Shown here piece by piece: positions 18,963-27,477 of a stretch of DNA of 64,000 nucleotides; position 1 is the first letter of the stretch; each line of letters opens with the position of its first letter. The translations under genes and the position numbers were made by a program. This DNA is from Phenylobacterium sp. (GTDB taxonomy: Bacteria > Pseudomonadota > Alphaproteobacteria > Caulobacterales > Caulobacteraceae), in contig SSMU01000010.1 of NCBI GenBank assembly GCA_004799545.1, positions 1 to 64,000 of the forward strand, in the 5' to 3' direction. Below the pieces are notes generated by a model. The model made no database searches. It was not told where the DNA came from and saw only the letters and a list, made by a program, of their open reading frames with translations.

Positions 18963-20408
18963 ATGACGGCCGTAACCGCGCGGGAAGCCGCGATGCACGA
19001 AGACCGATCGTTCATCGGCCACCCGAAGGGCCTGGCCTACCTCTCCATCACCGAGAGCTTCGAGCGCTTCTCCTACTACGGGATGGTGGCGCTGCTGGTG
19101 CTCTACATGACCGGCCAGCTGCTGAAGCCGGGGCATGTGGAGCATGTGGTCGGCCTCGCCCTGCTGCGGCCGATCCTCGAGCGGATCTATGGCGGGGGCG
19201 CCCATTTCAGCGACACCCAGCTCGCCTCGTCGATCTACGCGGTCTATTCGAGCACGGTCTACCTGACGCCCCTGCTCGGCGGGCTGATCGCCGACCGGCT
19301 CGGCCGGACGGGCACGATCATCGTCGGCGCCAGCGTCATGGCGGTCGGCCACTTCCTGATGGCCTTCGACGCCTCGTTCCTGGGCGCCCTGGTCTGCCTG
19401 ATGATCGGCGCGGGCTGCCTGAAGGGCAACATCGCCACCCAGGTCGGCGCGCTCTATGCGGCCGGCGACACGCGTCGGGCGGACGGCTTCCAGATCTTCT
19501 ACCTGGGCATCAACGGCGGGGTGATCTTCGGACCGATGATCACCGGCGCCCTGGGCCAGGGGGTCGCCTGGCACTACGGGTTCGGCGCGGCCGGCGTGGC
19601 CATGGTCATCGCCCTCTTGATCTATCTGTCGGGCCTGAAGAACCTGCCGCCGGATCCGCCGCGCGGGGCCGCGGCCAGGGCGCAGCCCAAGGTCCACAAG
19701 CCGCCGATGAGCGGCCGCGAGATCGGGGCTTTGGTGCTGCTGGTCTGCCTGCTGCCGGTGCTGGCGCTGTCGATCGTCGGCAACAACCAGATCTACAACA
19801 GCTACCTGCTGTGGGCCCAGGCGCACGCCGACCTGCACTTCCTGGGCATCCCGATCCTGACCAGCCAGATGCTGTCGGTGGATTCCATCGTCTCGGTGAT
19901 CACCCTGATCGGGATGGTGGTGTTCTGGCGGGCCTGGAAGACCCGGTTCCCGGAGCCGGACGAACTCGGCAAGATCGCCATCGGCTGCTTCTTCGGCGCG
20001 GCGGGCGTCGCCTGCCTGGCGTTGGGCCAGATGCTGACGCCGGCCGGGGAGAAGGTCAGCTTCCACTGGCTGCTGGCCTTCCACCTGTTGAACGACATCG
20101 GCTTCGCCAACGTCCTGCCGGTCGGCCTGGCCCTGTTCTCGCGCGCGGCGCCCAAGCAGATCGCCGGCCTGGTGATCGGGGTCTACTACCTGCACCTGTG
20201 GGCCGGGAACAACCTGGTCGGCTACCTGGGCACCCTCTACGAGAAGATGACGCCGGTGCAGTTCTGGTTGCTGCACGCCGCCCTGGTCGGCGGGGCCGGC
20301 GTGGCCTTCGTGGTGATCCGGCTGCTGTTCGGCCGCTTGCTGCTCGGCGATGCGGTCGATCCCGACATGACCACCGTGGCGCTGGCCGACGCCCAAAAAA
20401 CCCCCTGA
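18963..20408 (+). CDS. POT/PTR family proton-coupled peptide transporter
   Basis: A 481-residue polytopic inner-membrane protein of the proton-dependent oligopeptide transporter family. The signature ExxERFSYYGM is exact (ITESFERFSYYGM), followed by the PTR2-like DRLGR loop (IADRLGRTGTIIVG) and the FYLGINGGVIFGP motif in the fifth-helix region. It takes up di- or tripeptides with protons. ATG 18963 is set by GGGAGG 7 nt upstream. The stop is 7 bp before the aldo/keto reductase start, so the two are likely cotranscribed, although no shared substrate is evident. Confidence 0.92.
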   Translation: MTAVTAREAAMHEDRSFIGHPKGLAYLSITESFERFSYYGMVALLVLYMTGQLLKPGHVEHVVGLALLRPILERIYGGGAHFSDTQLASSIYAVYSSTVYLTPLLGGLIADRLGRTGTIIVGASVMAVGHFLMAFDASFLGALVCLMIGAGCLKGNIATQVGALYAAGDTRRADGFQIFYLGINGGVIFGPMITGALGQGVAWHYGFGAAGVAMVIALLIYLSGLKNLPPDPPRGAAARAQPKVHKPPMSGREIGALVLLVCLLPVLALSIVGNNQIYNSYLLWAQAHADLHFLGIPILTSQMLSVDSIVSVITLIGMVVFWRAWKTRFPEPDELGKIAIGCFFGAAGVACLALGQMLTPAGEKVSFHWLLAFHLLNDIGFANVLPVGLALFSRAAPKQIAGLVIGVYYLHLWAGNNLVGYLGTLYEKMTPVQFWLLHAALVGGAGVAFVVIRLLFGRLLLGDAVDPDMTTVALADAQKTP

Positions 20409-20415
20409 GCCGCCC

Positions 20416-21336
20416 ATGCTCTATCGCCCGCTCGGCCGCACGGGGCTGACGGTCTCGGAGATCGGCTTCGGTTGCGCCAGCTGGTGGGGCAAGCCCGCCT
20501 TCGCGGAGCGCGAGGCCCTGGGGCTGGTCCACGAGGCCCTCGACCTCGGGGTCACCCTGTTCGACACCGGCGCCAGCTATTCGGGCGGGCAGGCCGAGCC
20601 GCGGCTCGGACGGGCGCTGAAGGGGCGCGACACGGCGGGCCTGGTGATCGCCACCAAGGCCGGAACCTATGCGGCCGGCGGCAAGGTGGCGCGGGACTTC
20701 TCGCCGGCCGCGATCCGCGCCAGCGTCGAGCGCAGCCTGGGGAACCTGGGCCTGGACGCCCTGCCGCTCTTGCAGCTGCACGGCCCGGCGGCGGACGAGC
20801 TGACGCCCGAGTTGCTGGGCGTGCTTGGCGACCTCAAGGCGCGCGGCCTGGTGCGGGCGCTCGGCGTCAACAGTTTCGATCCCGCGGTGATCGACCAGGC
20901 GATCCTGGCGCCTGAGTTCGACGTGGTGATGATCGACTACAACGTGCTGCGCCCCGACCGCGCGCCGCTGATCGCGCGCGCCGCGGCGGCGGGGAAGGCG
21001 GTGCTGGCGGGCATGCCGCTGGTCATGGGCCACACCGGGCTGAAGGTGGCGAGCCTGAAGGGGCCGCAGGACCTCTGGTACGCGGCGCGGGGCCTGATGC
21101 GCCATCGCGCCGAGGTGCGGCGCGGCGCCCGGTTCGGGTTCCTGCATCGGCTGGAGGGGCTCACCGGCTCGCAAGCCGCGCTCGCCTATGTGCTGGCCAA
21201 TCCGGGGATCGCCTCGGCGGTGATCGGCACGACGCGCTTGGCGCACCTAGGGGAAGATGTCGCAGCGTCCGGCCTGACGCTTTCGCCGGAGGTGATGAAC
21301 CGCATCGCAGACGCCCAATCGCGAGCTTGGCGATGA
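20416..21336 (+). CDS. Aldo/keto reductase
   Basis: A 306-residue (beta/alpha)8 NAD(P)H-dependent oxidoreductase. The catalytic tetrad is visible: Asp in TLFDTGASY, Tyr in ASYSGGQAE, Lys in VIATKAGTY, and His in LLQLHGP. The N-terminus LYRPLGRTGLTVSEIGFGCA is the standard AKR opening, and the C-terminal AIGTTRL-like segment (SAVIGTTRLAHL) fits the cofactor-binding loop. Substrate unknown. It begins 7 bp after the peptide transporter gene. Confidence 0.9.
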   Translation: MLYRPLGRTGLTVSEIGFGCASWWGKPAFAEREALGLVHEALDLGVTLFDTGASYSGGQAEPRLGRALKGRDTAGLVIATKAGTYAAGGKVARDFSPAAIRASVERSLGNLGLDALPLLQLHGPAADELTPELLGVLGDLKARGLVRALGVNSFDPAVIDQAILAPEFDVVMIDYNVLRPDRAPLIARAAAAGKAVLAGMPLVMGHTGLKVASLKGPQDLWYAARGLMRHRAEVRRGARFGFLHRLEGLTGSQAALAYVLANPGIASAVIGTTRLAHLGEDVAASGLTLSPEVMNRIADAQSRAWR

Positions 21337-21416
21337 GGTTGGCCCTTCCGCCCGGCGCCCGCGCGAGTCATGCTTCCGACAGAACTGAACAACGATAACC
21401 TACGAGGAAACGTTCG

Positions 21417-23339
21417 ATGCCCGTGGATGTCGCCTTGCTGGACGAGGCGCTGGCCGTCGCCCATCTGCCGGCCCTTTGCGGGGCCCTGGTGCATGTGACG
21501 GGCGACGAGTCCTGGATCCGGCCGGAATGGACGCCGGTCTATGTGCCGCTGTCGCGCGGCGAAACCGGGCTGCCGCCGGAGGTCGAGGCCGACATCCGGG
21601 CCAGGGCCAAGGCGGCGATCACCGAATTCCTGGCCGGGGACGGCAAGCTGCCGCCGGCGCCGCCGGTGGCCGTGGTGCGCCGGATCATGGACTTCGTGGC
21701 CGGGGCGGAGATCCCCGAGGCCTATGCCGACTTCGCCATGGACGAGCTGGCCATCGCCGGCCAGTCCAGCAAGGACCCGCAGTTCGACCAGCCGCGGCTG
21801 CAGGCGGCGGCGCGGAAGCTGAAGGTGCTGGTGATCGGAGCCGGCATGTCCGGCATCCTGGCCGGCATCCGGCTCAGCCAGGCGGGCGTGCCGTTCGAGA
21901 TCATCGACAAGAACCCCGACGTGGGCGGGACCTGGTTCGAGAACACCTATCCGGGCTGCCGGGTGGACAACGCCAACCACATGTACAGCTACTCCTTCGA
22001 GCCCAACCACGCCTGGCCGCAGCACTTCTCGCCGCAGCCGGAGCTGCTGAAATACTTCCGCGGGGTGGTGGAGCGGCACGGCCTGCGCCGGCATATCCGC
22101 TTCGAGACCTTGGTCGAGGCTTGCGCCTGGGACGACGCCAAGGGCGTCTGGCGGGTGACGCTGAAGGACAGGGACGGCCGCTCGGAGGTGGTCGAGGCCA
22201 ATGCGGTGATCTCGGCCGTGGGCCAGCTCAACCGGCCACGCTATCCGGACGTCGAGGGGCGCGAGACCTTCGAGGGGCCCAGCTTCCACTCCGCCGAGTG
22301 GCGCCACGACGTCGACCTCAAGGGCAAGCGGGTGGCGGTGATCGGCACCGGCGCCTCGGCCTTCCAGTTCGTGCCGGAGATCGCCCCCGAGGTCGGCCAG
22401 ATGACCGTCTTCATGCGCAACCCGCCCTGGGGCCTGCCGGTGGCGCACTATCACGAGAGCGTGCCGGAGGGCTTCAAGTGGCTCCTCGAGCACGTGCCCT
22501 ATTACGACAAGTGGTACCGCTTCTACCTGTTCTGGACGACCACCGAGGGCTTCCTGCCGATGGTCAAGTCCGACCCCCTGTGGAACGGCGGCCCGGGCGC
22601 GGTGAGCGAGGTCAATGCAGGGCTCCGCGAGATGGTCGGCCAGTACCTCTCGGCCCAGGTGGCCGACCGGGCGGACCTCGTGGACAAGGTGGTCCCCGGC
22701 TATCCGATCGGCGGCAAGCGGGCGGTGCTCGACAACGGCGTCTGGCTGGGGGCGCTGAAGCGGGAGAACGTGCGGCTGGTCACCGACAAGCTGGAGAAGA
22801 TCACGTCCAAGGGGGTGGTGGCCGGCGGCGTCGAACACGAGGTCGACGTGATCATCTACGGCACCGGCTTCCAGGCCTCGAACTTCCTGTCGTTCTACAA
22901 GGTGACCGGCAAGGGCGGCCGCGAGCTGCACGACGTCTGGGCCGGCGATGCGCGGGCCTATCTCGGCATGACCGTGCCGGACTTCCCCAACTTCTTCATG
23001 ATCTACGGACCCAACACCAACATCGTGGTCAACGGCTCGATCATCTTCTTCTCGGAGTGCGCGGTCCGCTACATCGTGGGTTGCCTGAGGATGCTCGGCG
23101 AGACCGGGGCGGCGGCCATGGAGGTTAGGAAGGACGTCCACGACGCCTTCAACGCCAAGGTCGACGAGGCCAACAAGGGCTGGGCCTGGGGCTCGCCGCA
23201 CGTGACCAGCTGGTACAAGAACAGCTTCGGCCGGGTGAGCCAGAACTGGCCGTTCGGCCTGATCGACTACTGGCGCGCGACGCTGGCCCCCAATCCGGAC
23301 GACTTCGTGCTGGAGCGGCAGACCGAGCCGGTGGCCTGA
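21417..23339 (+). CDS. Type I Baeyer-Villiger monooxygenase, 4-hydroxyacetophenone monooxygenase-like
   Basis: A 640-residue FAD/NADPH monooxygenase that would insert oxygen next to a ketone to give an ester or lactone. It has an N-terminal extension of ~135 residues, the FAD Rossmann motif VIGAGMSGILAG, the exact BVMO fingerprint FxGxxxHxxxW (FEGPSFHSAEW, beginning at F285), and the second, NADPH-binding GxGxxA motif (VIGTGASAFQFV). The length and extension resemble the family's 4-hydroxyacetophenone monooxygenases (also 640 residues) more than cyclohexanone monooxygenases (~540). RBS GAGGA precedes ATG 21417. Downstream is a flavodoxin-fold reductase; upstream an aldo/keto reductase. True substrate is not inferable. 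Confidence 0.92.
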   Translation: MPVDVALLDEALAVAHLPALCGALVHVTGDESWIRPEWTPVYVPLSRGETGLPPEVEADIRARAKAAITEFLAGDGKLPPAPPVAVVRRIMDFVAGAEIPEAYADFAMDELAIAGQSSKDPQFDQPRLQAAARKLKVLVIGAGMSGILAGIRLSQAGVPFEIIDKNPDVGGTWFENTYPGCRVDNANHMYSYSFEPNHAWPQHFSPQPELLKYFRGVVERHGLRRHIRFETLVEACAWDDAKGVWRVTLKDRDGRSEVVEANAVISAVGQLNRPRYPDVEGRETFEGPSFHSAEWRHDVDLKGKRVAVIGTGASAFQFVPEIAPEVGQMTVFMRNPPWGLPVAHYHESVPEGFKWLLEHVPYYDKWYRFYLFWTTTEGFLPMVKSDPLWNGGPGAVSEVNAGLREMVGQYLSAQVADRADLVDKVVPGYPIGGKRAVLDNGVWLGALKRENVRLVTDKLEKITSKGVVAGGVEHEVDVIIYGTGFQASNFLSFYKVTGKGGRELHDVWAGDARAYLGMTVPDFPNFFMIYGPNTNIVVNGSIIFFSECAVRYIVGCLRMLGETGAAAMEVRKDVHDAFNAKVDEANKGWAWGSPHVTSWYKNSFGRVSQNWPFGLIDYWRATLAPNPDDFVLERQTEPVA

Positions 23340-23386
23340 GGTAGAAGTCCGCTCGCACGTCGCATGACGTCGGAGGGACCTGAAGC

Positions 23387-23953
23387 ATGCCGCTCAAGCT
23401 GAACGTGATCACCGTCTCCACGCGGCCCGGCCGCATCGGGCCCGCCGTCGCCAAGTGGGTGCATGAGAAGGCGGCGGCCCACGGCGGCTTCGCGGTGGAG
23501 GCGGTCGACCTGGCGAGCTTCGACCTGCCGATCTACGACGAGCCCAAACATCCTCGGTTCAAGGACTACAGCCACGACCACACCAAGGCCTGGAGCAAGA
23601 GCGTCGAGGGCGCCGACGCCTTCGTCTTCGTCTCGCCGGAATACAACTACTTCGCCCCGCCCGGCTTCGTGAACGCCGTCGACTACCTGTTCCACGAGTG
23701 GAGCTACAAGGCGGCGGGGATCGTCACCTATGGCGGTCCGCTGTCCGGCGCGCGGGCGGCGCAGATGGAGAAGCTGCTGCTGACCACGGTGAAGGTGATG
23801 ACCGTGCCGGAGGGCGTCTCGATCCCGATGGTCGGCAGCCACATCAAGGACGGGGTCTTCGCGGCGCCGGATTTCCTGGAGCCGTCGATGAAGGCCATGC
23901 TCGACGAGCTCGCCAAATGGGCGGGGGCGCTGAAGCCGCTGAGGGCCGGCTGA
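23387..23953 (+). CDS. NADPH-dependent FMN reductase family protein
   Basis: A 188-residue flavodoxin-fold protein. The phosphate-binding loop STRPGRIG near residue 11, the SPEYN motif (FVFVSPEYNYFAPPGFVNAVDYL) and the glycine turn VTYGGPLSGARAA are those of NAD(P)H:FMN/quinone reductases of the ChrR/Azo1 group. It reduces flavins, quinones or other small acceptors in the cytoplasm. It starts 48 bp after the BVMO gene and may belong to the same transcript; BVMOs carry their own NADPH site, so a reductase partner is not strictly required. Confidence 0.88.
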   Translation: MPLKLNVITVSTRPGRIGPAVAKWVHEKAAAHGGFAVEAVDLASFDLPIYDEPKHPRFKDYSHDHTKAWSKSVEGADAFVFVSPEYNYFAPPGFVNAVDYLFHEWSYKAAGIVTYGGPLSGARAAQMEKLLLTTVKVMTVPEGVSIPMVGSHIKDGVFAAPDFLEPSMKAMLDELAKWAGALKPLRAG

Positions 23954-24020
23954 CAACGCCTTGCCGGGCGCCCGGCGCTCGCCAATAGTCGCGCTTTCCG
24001 GCGACGGGCGAGGGCAGGAC

Positions 24021-25043
24021 ATGTGGATCAGGATCATCGCGGCGGCGCTGGCGCTCGGCGCGGCCAGCGGGGCCAACGCCCAGCCCGCGGGGCGCAGCTT
24101 CGACCTGCCGGCGACGCCCGCCACCGTCGCCTGGGGCAACTATGACGCGGCGCACGCGCCGGCGCTGACCATCCGGTCCGGCGACACGGTGGTGTTCCAC
24201 ACCCTCTTGACCAACAGCCCGACCGGCCTGGAGAAGGCCGGCCTGCCGCCCGAGCAGGTGGAAGCCTCGCTGCGCGAGGTGTTCGCCAAGGTCACCGACC
24301 GCGGCCCCGGCGGCCACATCCTCACCGGCCCGGTCTATGTCGAGGGCGCGGAGCCCGGCGACACCCTGGAGATCCGCATCCAGAAGATCGATCTGGCGAT
24401 CCCCTACGCCTACAACGGCTTCCGCTATGGGGCGGGCATCCTTTCCGACGATTTCCCCTATGCCCGGACCAAGATCATCCCGCTCGATCGCGAGCACATG
24501 GTCGCCCGTTTCGCGCCGGGCGTGACCATTCCCCTGCATCCGTTCTTCGGCAGCATGGGGGTGGCGCCGCCGCCGGCGCTCGGCCGCTACGACTCCACCC
24601 CGCCGACCTTCATCGGCGGCAACATGGACAACAAGGAGCTCGTGGCCGGCGCGACCCTCTACCTGCCGGTGTTCGTGAAGGGGGCCCTGTTCGAGATCGG
24701 CGATGGCCACGCCGGCCAGGGCAACGGCGAGAGCGACGTCACCGCCATGGAGACCTCGCTGGTGGGCACCCTGCAGTTCATCGTCCGCAAGGACCTGAAG
24801 CTCAGCTATCCGCGGGCCGAGACGCCGACCCACTACATCGCCATGGGCTTCGACGACGACCTGTCGATCGCCGCCCACAAGGCGGTGCGCGAGATGGTCG
24901 AGTTCCTCTCGACGACCAAGGGCCTCTCCCGCGACGACGCCTACATGCTGGTGAGCGTGGCCGGCGACGTGGACATCACCGAGCTGGTGGACCGCAACAA
25001 GGGCGTCCACGTCATGCTGCCGAAGGCCCTATTCGCGAAGTAA
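24021..25043 (+). CDS. Acetamidase/formamidase family protein, exported
   Basis: A 340-residue protein of the FmdA/AmdA family, which hydrolyses formamide or acetamide. Motifs of the fold are visible: GGHILTGPVYVEGAEPGDTL, the IPLHPFFGSMGVAP segment, GGNMDNKEL and GDGHAGQGNGE. Residues 1-21 form a signal peptide ending ANAQ, so this copy is probably periplasmic, which is usual for the subgroup in this order but not for classical FmdA. ATG 24021 with GAGGGC upstream is preferred to an upstream ATG/GTG at 23961, which would bury the signal peptide. Confidence 0.88.
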   Translation: MWIRIIAAALALGAASGANAQPAGRSFDLPATPATVAWGNYDAAHAPALTIRSGDTVVFHTLLTNSPTGLEKAGLPPEQVEASLREVFAKVTDRGPGGHILTGPVYVEGAEPGDTLEIRIQKIDLAIPYAYNGFRYGAGILSDDFPYARTKIIPLDREHMVARFAPGVTIPLHPFFGSMGVAPPPALGRYDSTPPTFIGGNMDNKELVAGATLYLPVFVKGALFEIGDGHAGQGNGESDVTAMETSLVGTLQFIVRKDLKLSYPRAETPTHYIAMGFDDDLSIAAHKAVREMVEFLSTTKGLSRDDAYMLVSVAGDVDITELVDRNKGVHVMLPKALFAK

Positions 25044-25080
25044 GCTTCACTATGGTCCCCGTTGAGCGGAAGATGCCGCA

Positions 25081-25192
25081 AGAGCCCTTCCCACTCACGA
25101 TGGATCATCGTGAGCGGACAAGAAGGGCTCTCGAAGAAAAACGACGACCCTGTTCATCCCGATTGGCTTGATTCACGCCAATCGGGACAGGG
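25081..25192. repeat. Composite palindromic element with two strong hairpins
   Basis: First unit 25081-25131: outer arms AGAGCCCTTC (25081-25090) and GAAGGGCTCT (25122-25131) enclose a perfect inner palindrome CTCACGATG (25094-25102) / CATCGTGAG (25106-25114). Second unit 25148-25192: CCCTGT (25148-25153) plus CCCGATTGGC (25158-25167), loop TTGATTCAC, then GCCAATCGGG (25177-25186) plus ACAGGG (25187-25192); only TCAT is bulged. There is no ORF. It looks like an extragenic repetitive palindrome rather than two simple terminators. It lies between the amidase-like gene and the DUF1761 gene. Confidence 0.75.
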
Positions 25193-25216
25193 CCTAGGGA
25201 AACGGGGGAGGCTCAG

Positions 25217-25612
25217 ATGAACTGGATGCATTTCGGGCTGGTCGTTGTGGTGAGCGGCGTGGTGGCGTCCTTCACCGACTGGCTGTTCATGGGCGTGCTG
25301 TTCCACAAGAAGTACCAGGAGGCGCCGGAGGCCTGGCGCAGCGGCGTCTCGGAAACCGGCAAGATCGTCTGGTCGGAGGTGGTGGGCCTGATCACCTGCG
25401 CGGCCTTCGCCTATCTGCTGATCCACACCGGATGCCAGACGATCGGGCAGGGCCTTCTGACGGCGGGCCTGGTGTGGCTGGCCGGGCCGGTGGCGATCGG
25501 GGCGACCAACCTGTTGTGGATGCGGATCAGCCCCTATATCGGCGTCTCGCACGCCCTGGGCTGGCTGGCCCGGCTGGTGCTGGTGGCGATCGCCGCGGCC
25601 TACCTGCCCTGA
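25217..25612 (+). CDS. DUF1761 family membrane protein
   Basis: A 131-residue integral membrane protein with four predicted helices (FGLVVVVSGVVASFTDW; VVGLITCAAFAYLLIH; LLTAGLVWLAGPVAIGA; ARLVLVAIAAAYL). The conserved features VVASFTDWLFMGVLFHKKYQ and the pattern of loops fit DUF1761, whose function is unknown. RBS GGGAGG is at 25206-25211. It stands alone; the next gene is convergent and ends 3 bp after this stop codon. Confidence 0.8.
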   Translation: MNWMHFGLVVVVSGVVASFTDWLFMGVLFHKKYQEAPEAWRSGVSETGKIVWSEVVGLITCAAFAYLLIHTGCQTIGQGLLTAGLVWLAGPVAIGATNLLWMRISPYIGVSHALGWLARLVLVAIAAAYLP

Positions 25613-25614
25613 TC

Positions 25615-27165
25615 TCAACGGGCCGGCGCATCGGGCTTCGCAGGCCCAGCTGGAGAGGTCTCCGGCTTGTCGGCGGCGTCGGCGGCCCGGCTCGCCTCGG
25701 CCTCGGTCTTCCCGGCGATCAGGGCGCGGGCGCGCACCCCGGCTGAACCGCCGTGCGGGTCGTTGGCGACCAGGGCCAGCACCTTGACCGCGTCGTCGCG
25801 GCGGCCCCGCTTGATCAGCGCCTCGCCGGTCATGATCGAGATGTCCTCGACGGCGGGCGCGAGGCTTCGCGCCGCGAAGAGCACGTTCATGTCGTTGTCG
25901 TTGGGATAGTTGGGCTCGACCGAGCGGCTGAGCGCATATTGGTAGAGGACCCGGAAGTCGTCCTTGTCGAGGCCATAGGCCTTGATCAGCGGGGCGCGCG
26001 CCGCGCGGAACCGCTCCAGCCGGGTCGCAGGCTCCCGCCGGCCGGCCAGGATCTGGCCCTGTCCGGCGAGCCGCAGCACCTCGACGTCGTTGGGGTCGGC
26101 CGCCAGGCGGCGGTTCACGATCGCCTCGCCCGCCGCCACGTCGCCATAGATGAACTCCGCCCGCGCCAGGGCCAGGTCCGCCAACCGGTCGCCCGGGTGC
26201 TTCGCCGCATGGGCGCGGACCGAGGCCACGAAGGCGTCGTCGCGCTTGTCGGGGGTGGAGATGGCGAGACGGACGTTGTCGAGCAGCAGGTCGTCGGCCG
26301 AGGCGGGCAGGGTGGAGACCTCGACCTTGGGCGCCATGTCGAAGCGGGCGGGCGCGATCCGCAGCTCGGAGATCCGGTCGTAGTTCCGCAGGTGACGGGT
26401 CAGATCATCGAGCGTCTGCCCGGTGGCGGTCTCGATCGCCTTGACCGGATCGGCCCCGCCGGCGATCGCCTGGATCGCCTTGTCGAGCTGAGCCCCGCGG
26501 TCCGGGCTGTCCTGCATGTAGTGAACCAGCGCCCAGGCTTCCGGATAGAAGAGCGGGGCCTGCGGCCCCGTCACCTCCGTTGGACGCTTGGTCAGCAGGT
26601 CCGCGAGCGGCAGCCAGGTGCCGCTCTTCAGCCAGGCCACCCGATTGGCGGCGTAGCCGCCGACCGTGACGCCGCTCGACTTGATGTCGACGGTGCTGAA
26701 GTACTCCGCCCAGCCCTCGACGAACCAGGTGGGATAGGCCGCCGGGAAGTTCTCCTTCATGAAGTGGTGGGCGTATTCGTGGAACAGGGTGGTGTCGGTC
26801 CCGAGACCGACGTCCCCGGTCTCCGCCACCGCGAAGATCGCCAGCGGCGAGGCGGAGTAGAAGCCCACCATGGTGTCACCCCCGCTCGGCAGGATCCGAT
26901 GCAACGCCTGGTGGCCGCGCACCAGATAGACGTCGACCTTCTGCGGCGCCGGACGGTCCGTGGCGGTCGGGTTGAGCAGCCGCAGTACCTGGTCGTAGAT
27001 GGTGAGCTTGGTGGCGTAGTCGCGCACCGACCTCGCATCCTCGCCGTAGACCACGAACCGGTCGCTCTCCGCCTTGACCCAGGCGGCATGGGCCAATCTC
27101 GGAAGGGACGCCATGGCGCCCGCGGCGGCGAGCACGGGGCCCAGTCTCCTGATCATCGCGCGCAT
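25615..27165 (-). CDS. Exported zinc-metallopeptidase-like protein (HExxH) with TPR-like tail
   Basis: A 516-residue protein with a signal peptide ending AHA. The motif H129-EYAH followed about 18 residues later by FVEGWAEYF gives an HExxH ... E gluzincin-type zinc site in the periplasm. The N-terminal part (WVKAESDRFVVYG) resembles proteins with a DUF1570-type domain. The C-terminal ~250 residues are helical with TPR-like spacing (RLADLALARAEFIYGDVAAGEAI, DDAVKVLALVAND). The start at 27165 is chosen because GGAGG lies 7-8 nt before it; an internal ATG (27156) and upstream TTG/GTG starts are less likely. It is divergent from the TonB-dependent receptor gene. Substrate unknown. Confidence 0.8.
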   Translation of the reverse strand: MRAMIRRLGPVLAAAGAMASLPRLAHAAWVKAESDRFVVYGEDARSVRDYATKLTIYDQVLRLLNPTATDRPAPQKVDVYLVRGHQALHRILPSGGDTMVGFYSASPLAIFAVAETGDVGLGTDTTLFHEYAHHFMKENFPAAYPTWFVEGWAEYFSTVDIKSSGVTVGGYAANRVAWLKSGTWLPLADLLTKRPTEVTGPQAPLFYPEAWALVHYMQDSPDRGAQLDKAIQAIAGGADPVKAIETATGQTLDDLTRHLRNYDRISELRIAPARFDMAPKVEVSTLPASADDLLLDNVRLAISTPDKRDDAFVASVRAHAAKHPGDRLADLALARAEFIYGDVAAGEAIVNRRLAADPNDVEVLRLAGQGQILAGRREPATRLERFRAARAPLIKAYGLDKDDFRVLYQYALSRSVEPNYPNDNDMNVLFAARSLAPAVEDISIMTGEALIKRGRRDDAVKVLALVANDPHGGSAGVRARALIAGKTEAEASRAADAADKPETSPAGPAKPDAPAR

Positions 27166-27365
27166 GCCGCGGCCTCCGTTTGGTCGCGCGTGCGCAGCAA
27201 GGACGGCCAGCCGGCGGCGGCAAGTCCTCGCAAACCCGTGCTTACTGCCGCCATCAAGGCCTCCGGCGGCTCCAGCTGTAAAGATGACAGAACGCCACCG
27301 GCGCAACCGGAGCGTGACCTAAATGCGTCGCCGCCCCACCTTGTTTCCCCAGCGTCACATACCCC

Positions 27366-27395
27366 TTGCCAAGCTTGAAAATCGCCGCCTAGCAT
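27366..27395 (+). promoter_or_regulatory. Candidate promoter of the TonB-dependent receptor gene
   Basis: TTGCCA (27366-27371), 18-nt spacer, TAGCAT (27390-27395), 83 nt before the ATG at 27478. The surrounding GCCTAGCATC also resembles the Caulobacter housekeeping -10 (GCTANAWC). The 312-bp divergent gap 27166-27477 shows no gene; I see no operator I can name. Confidence 0.35.
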
Positions 27396-27477
27396 CCCTA
27401 TGGGCGCCACTGCCTACTGTTGTGCGGGATCTGGCCGTCAGAGCTGGGCCGGCGACGAACCGGGAGGATACATTTCC

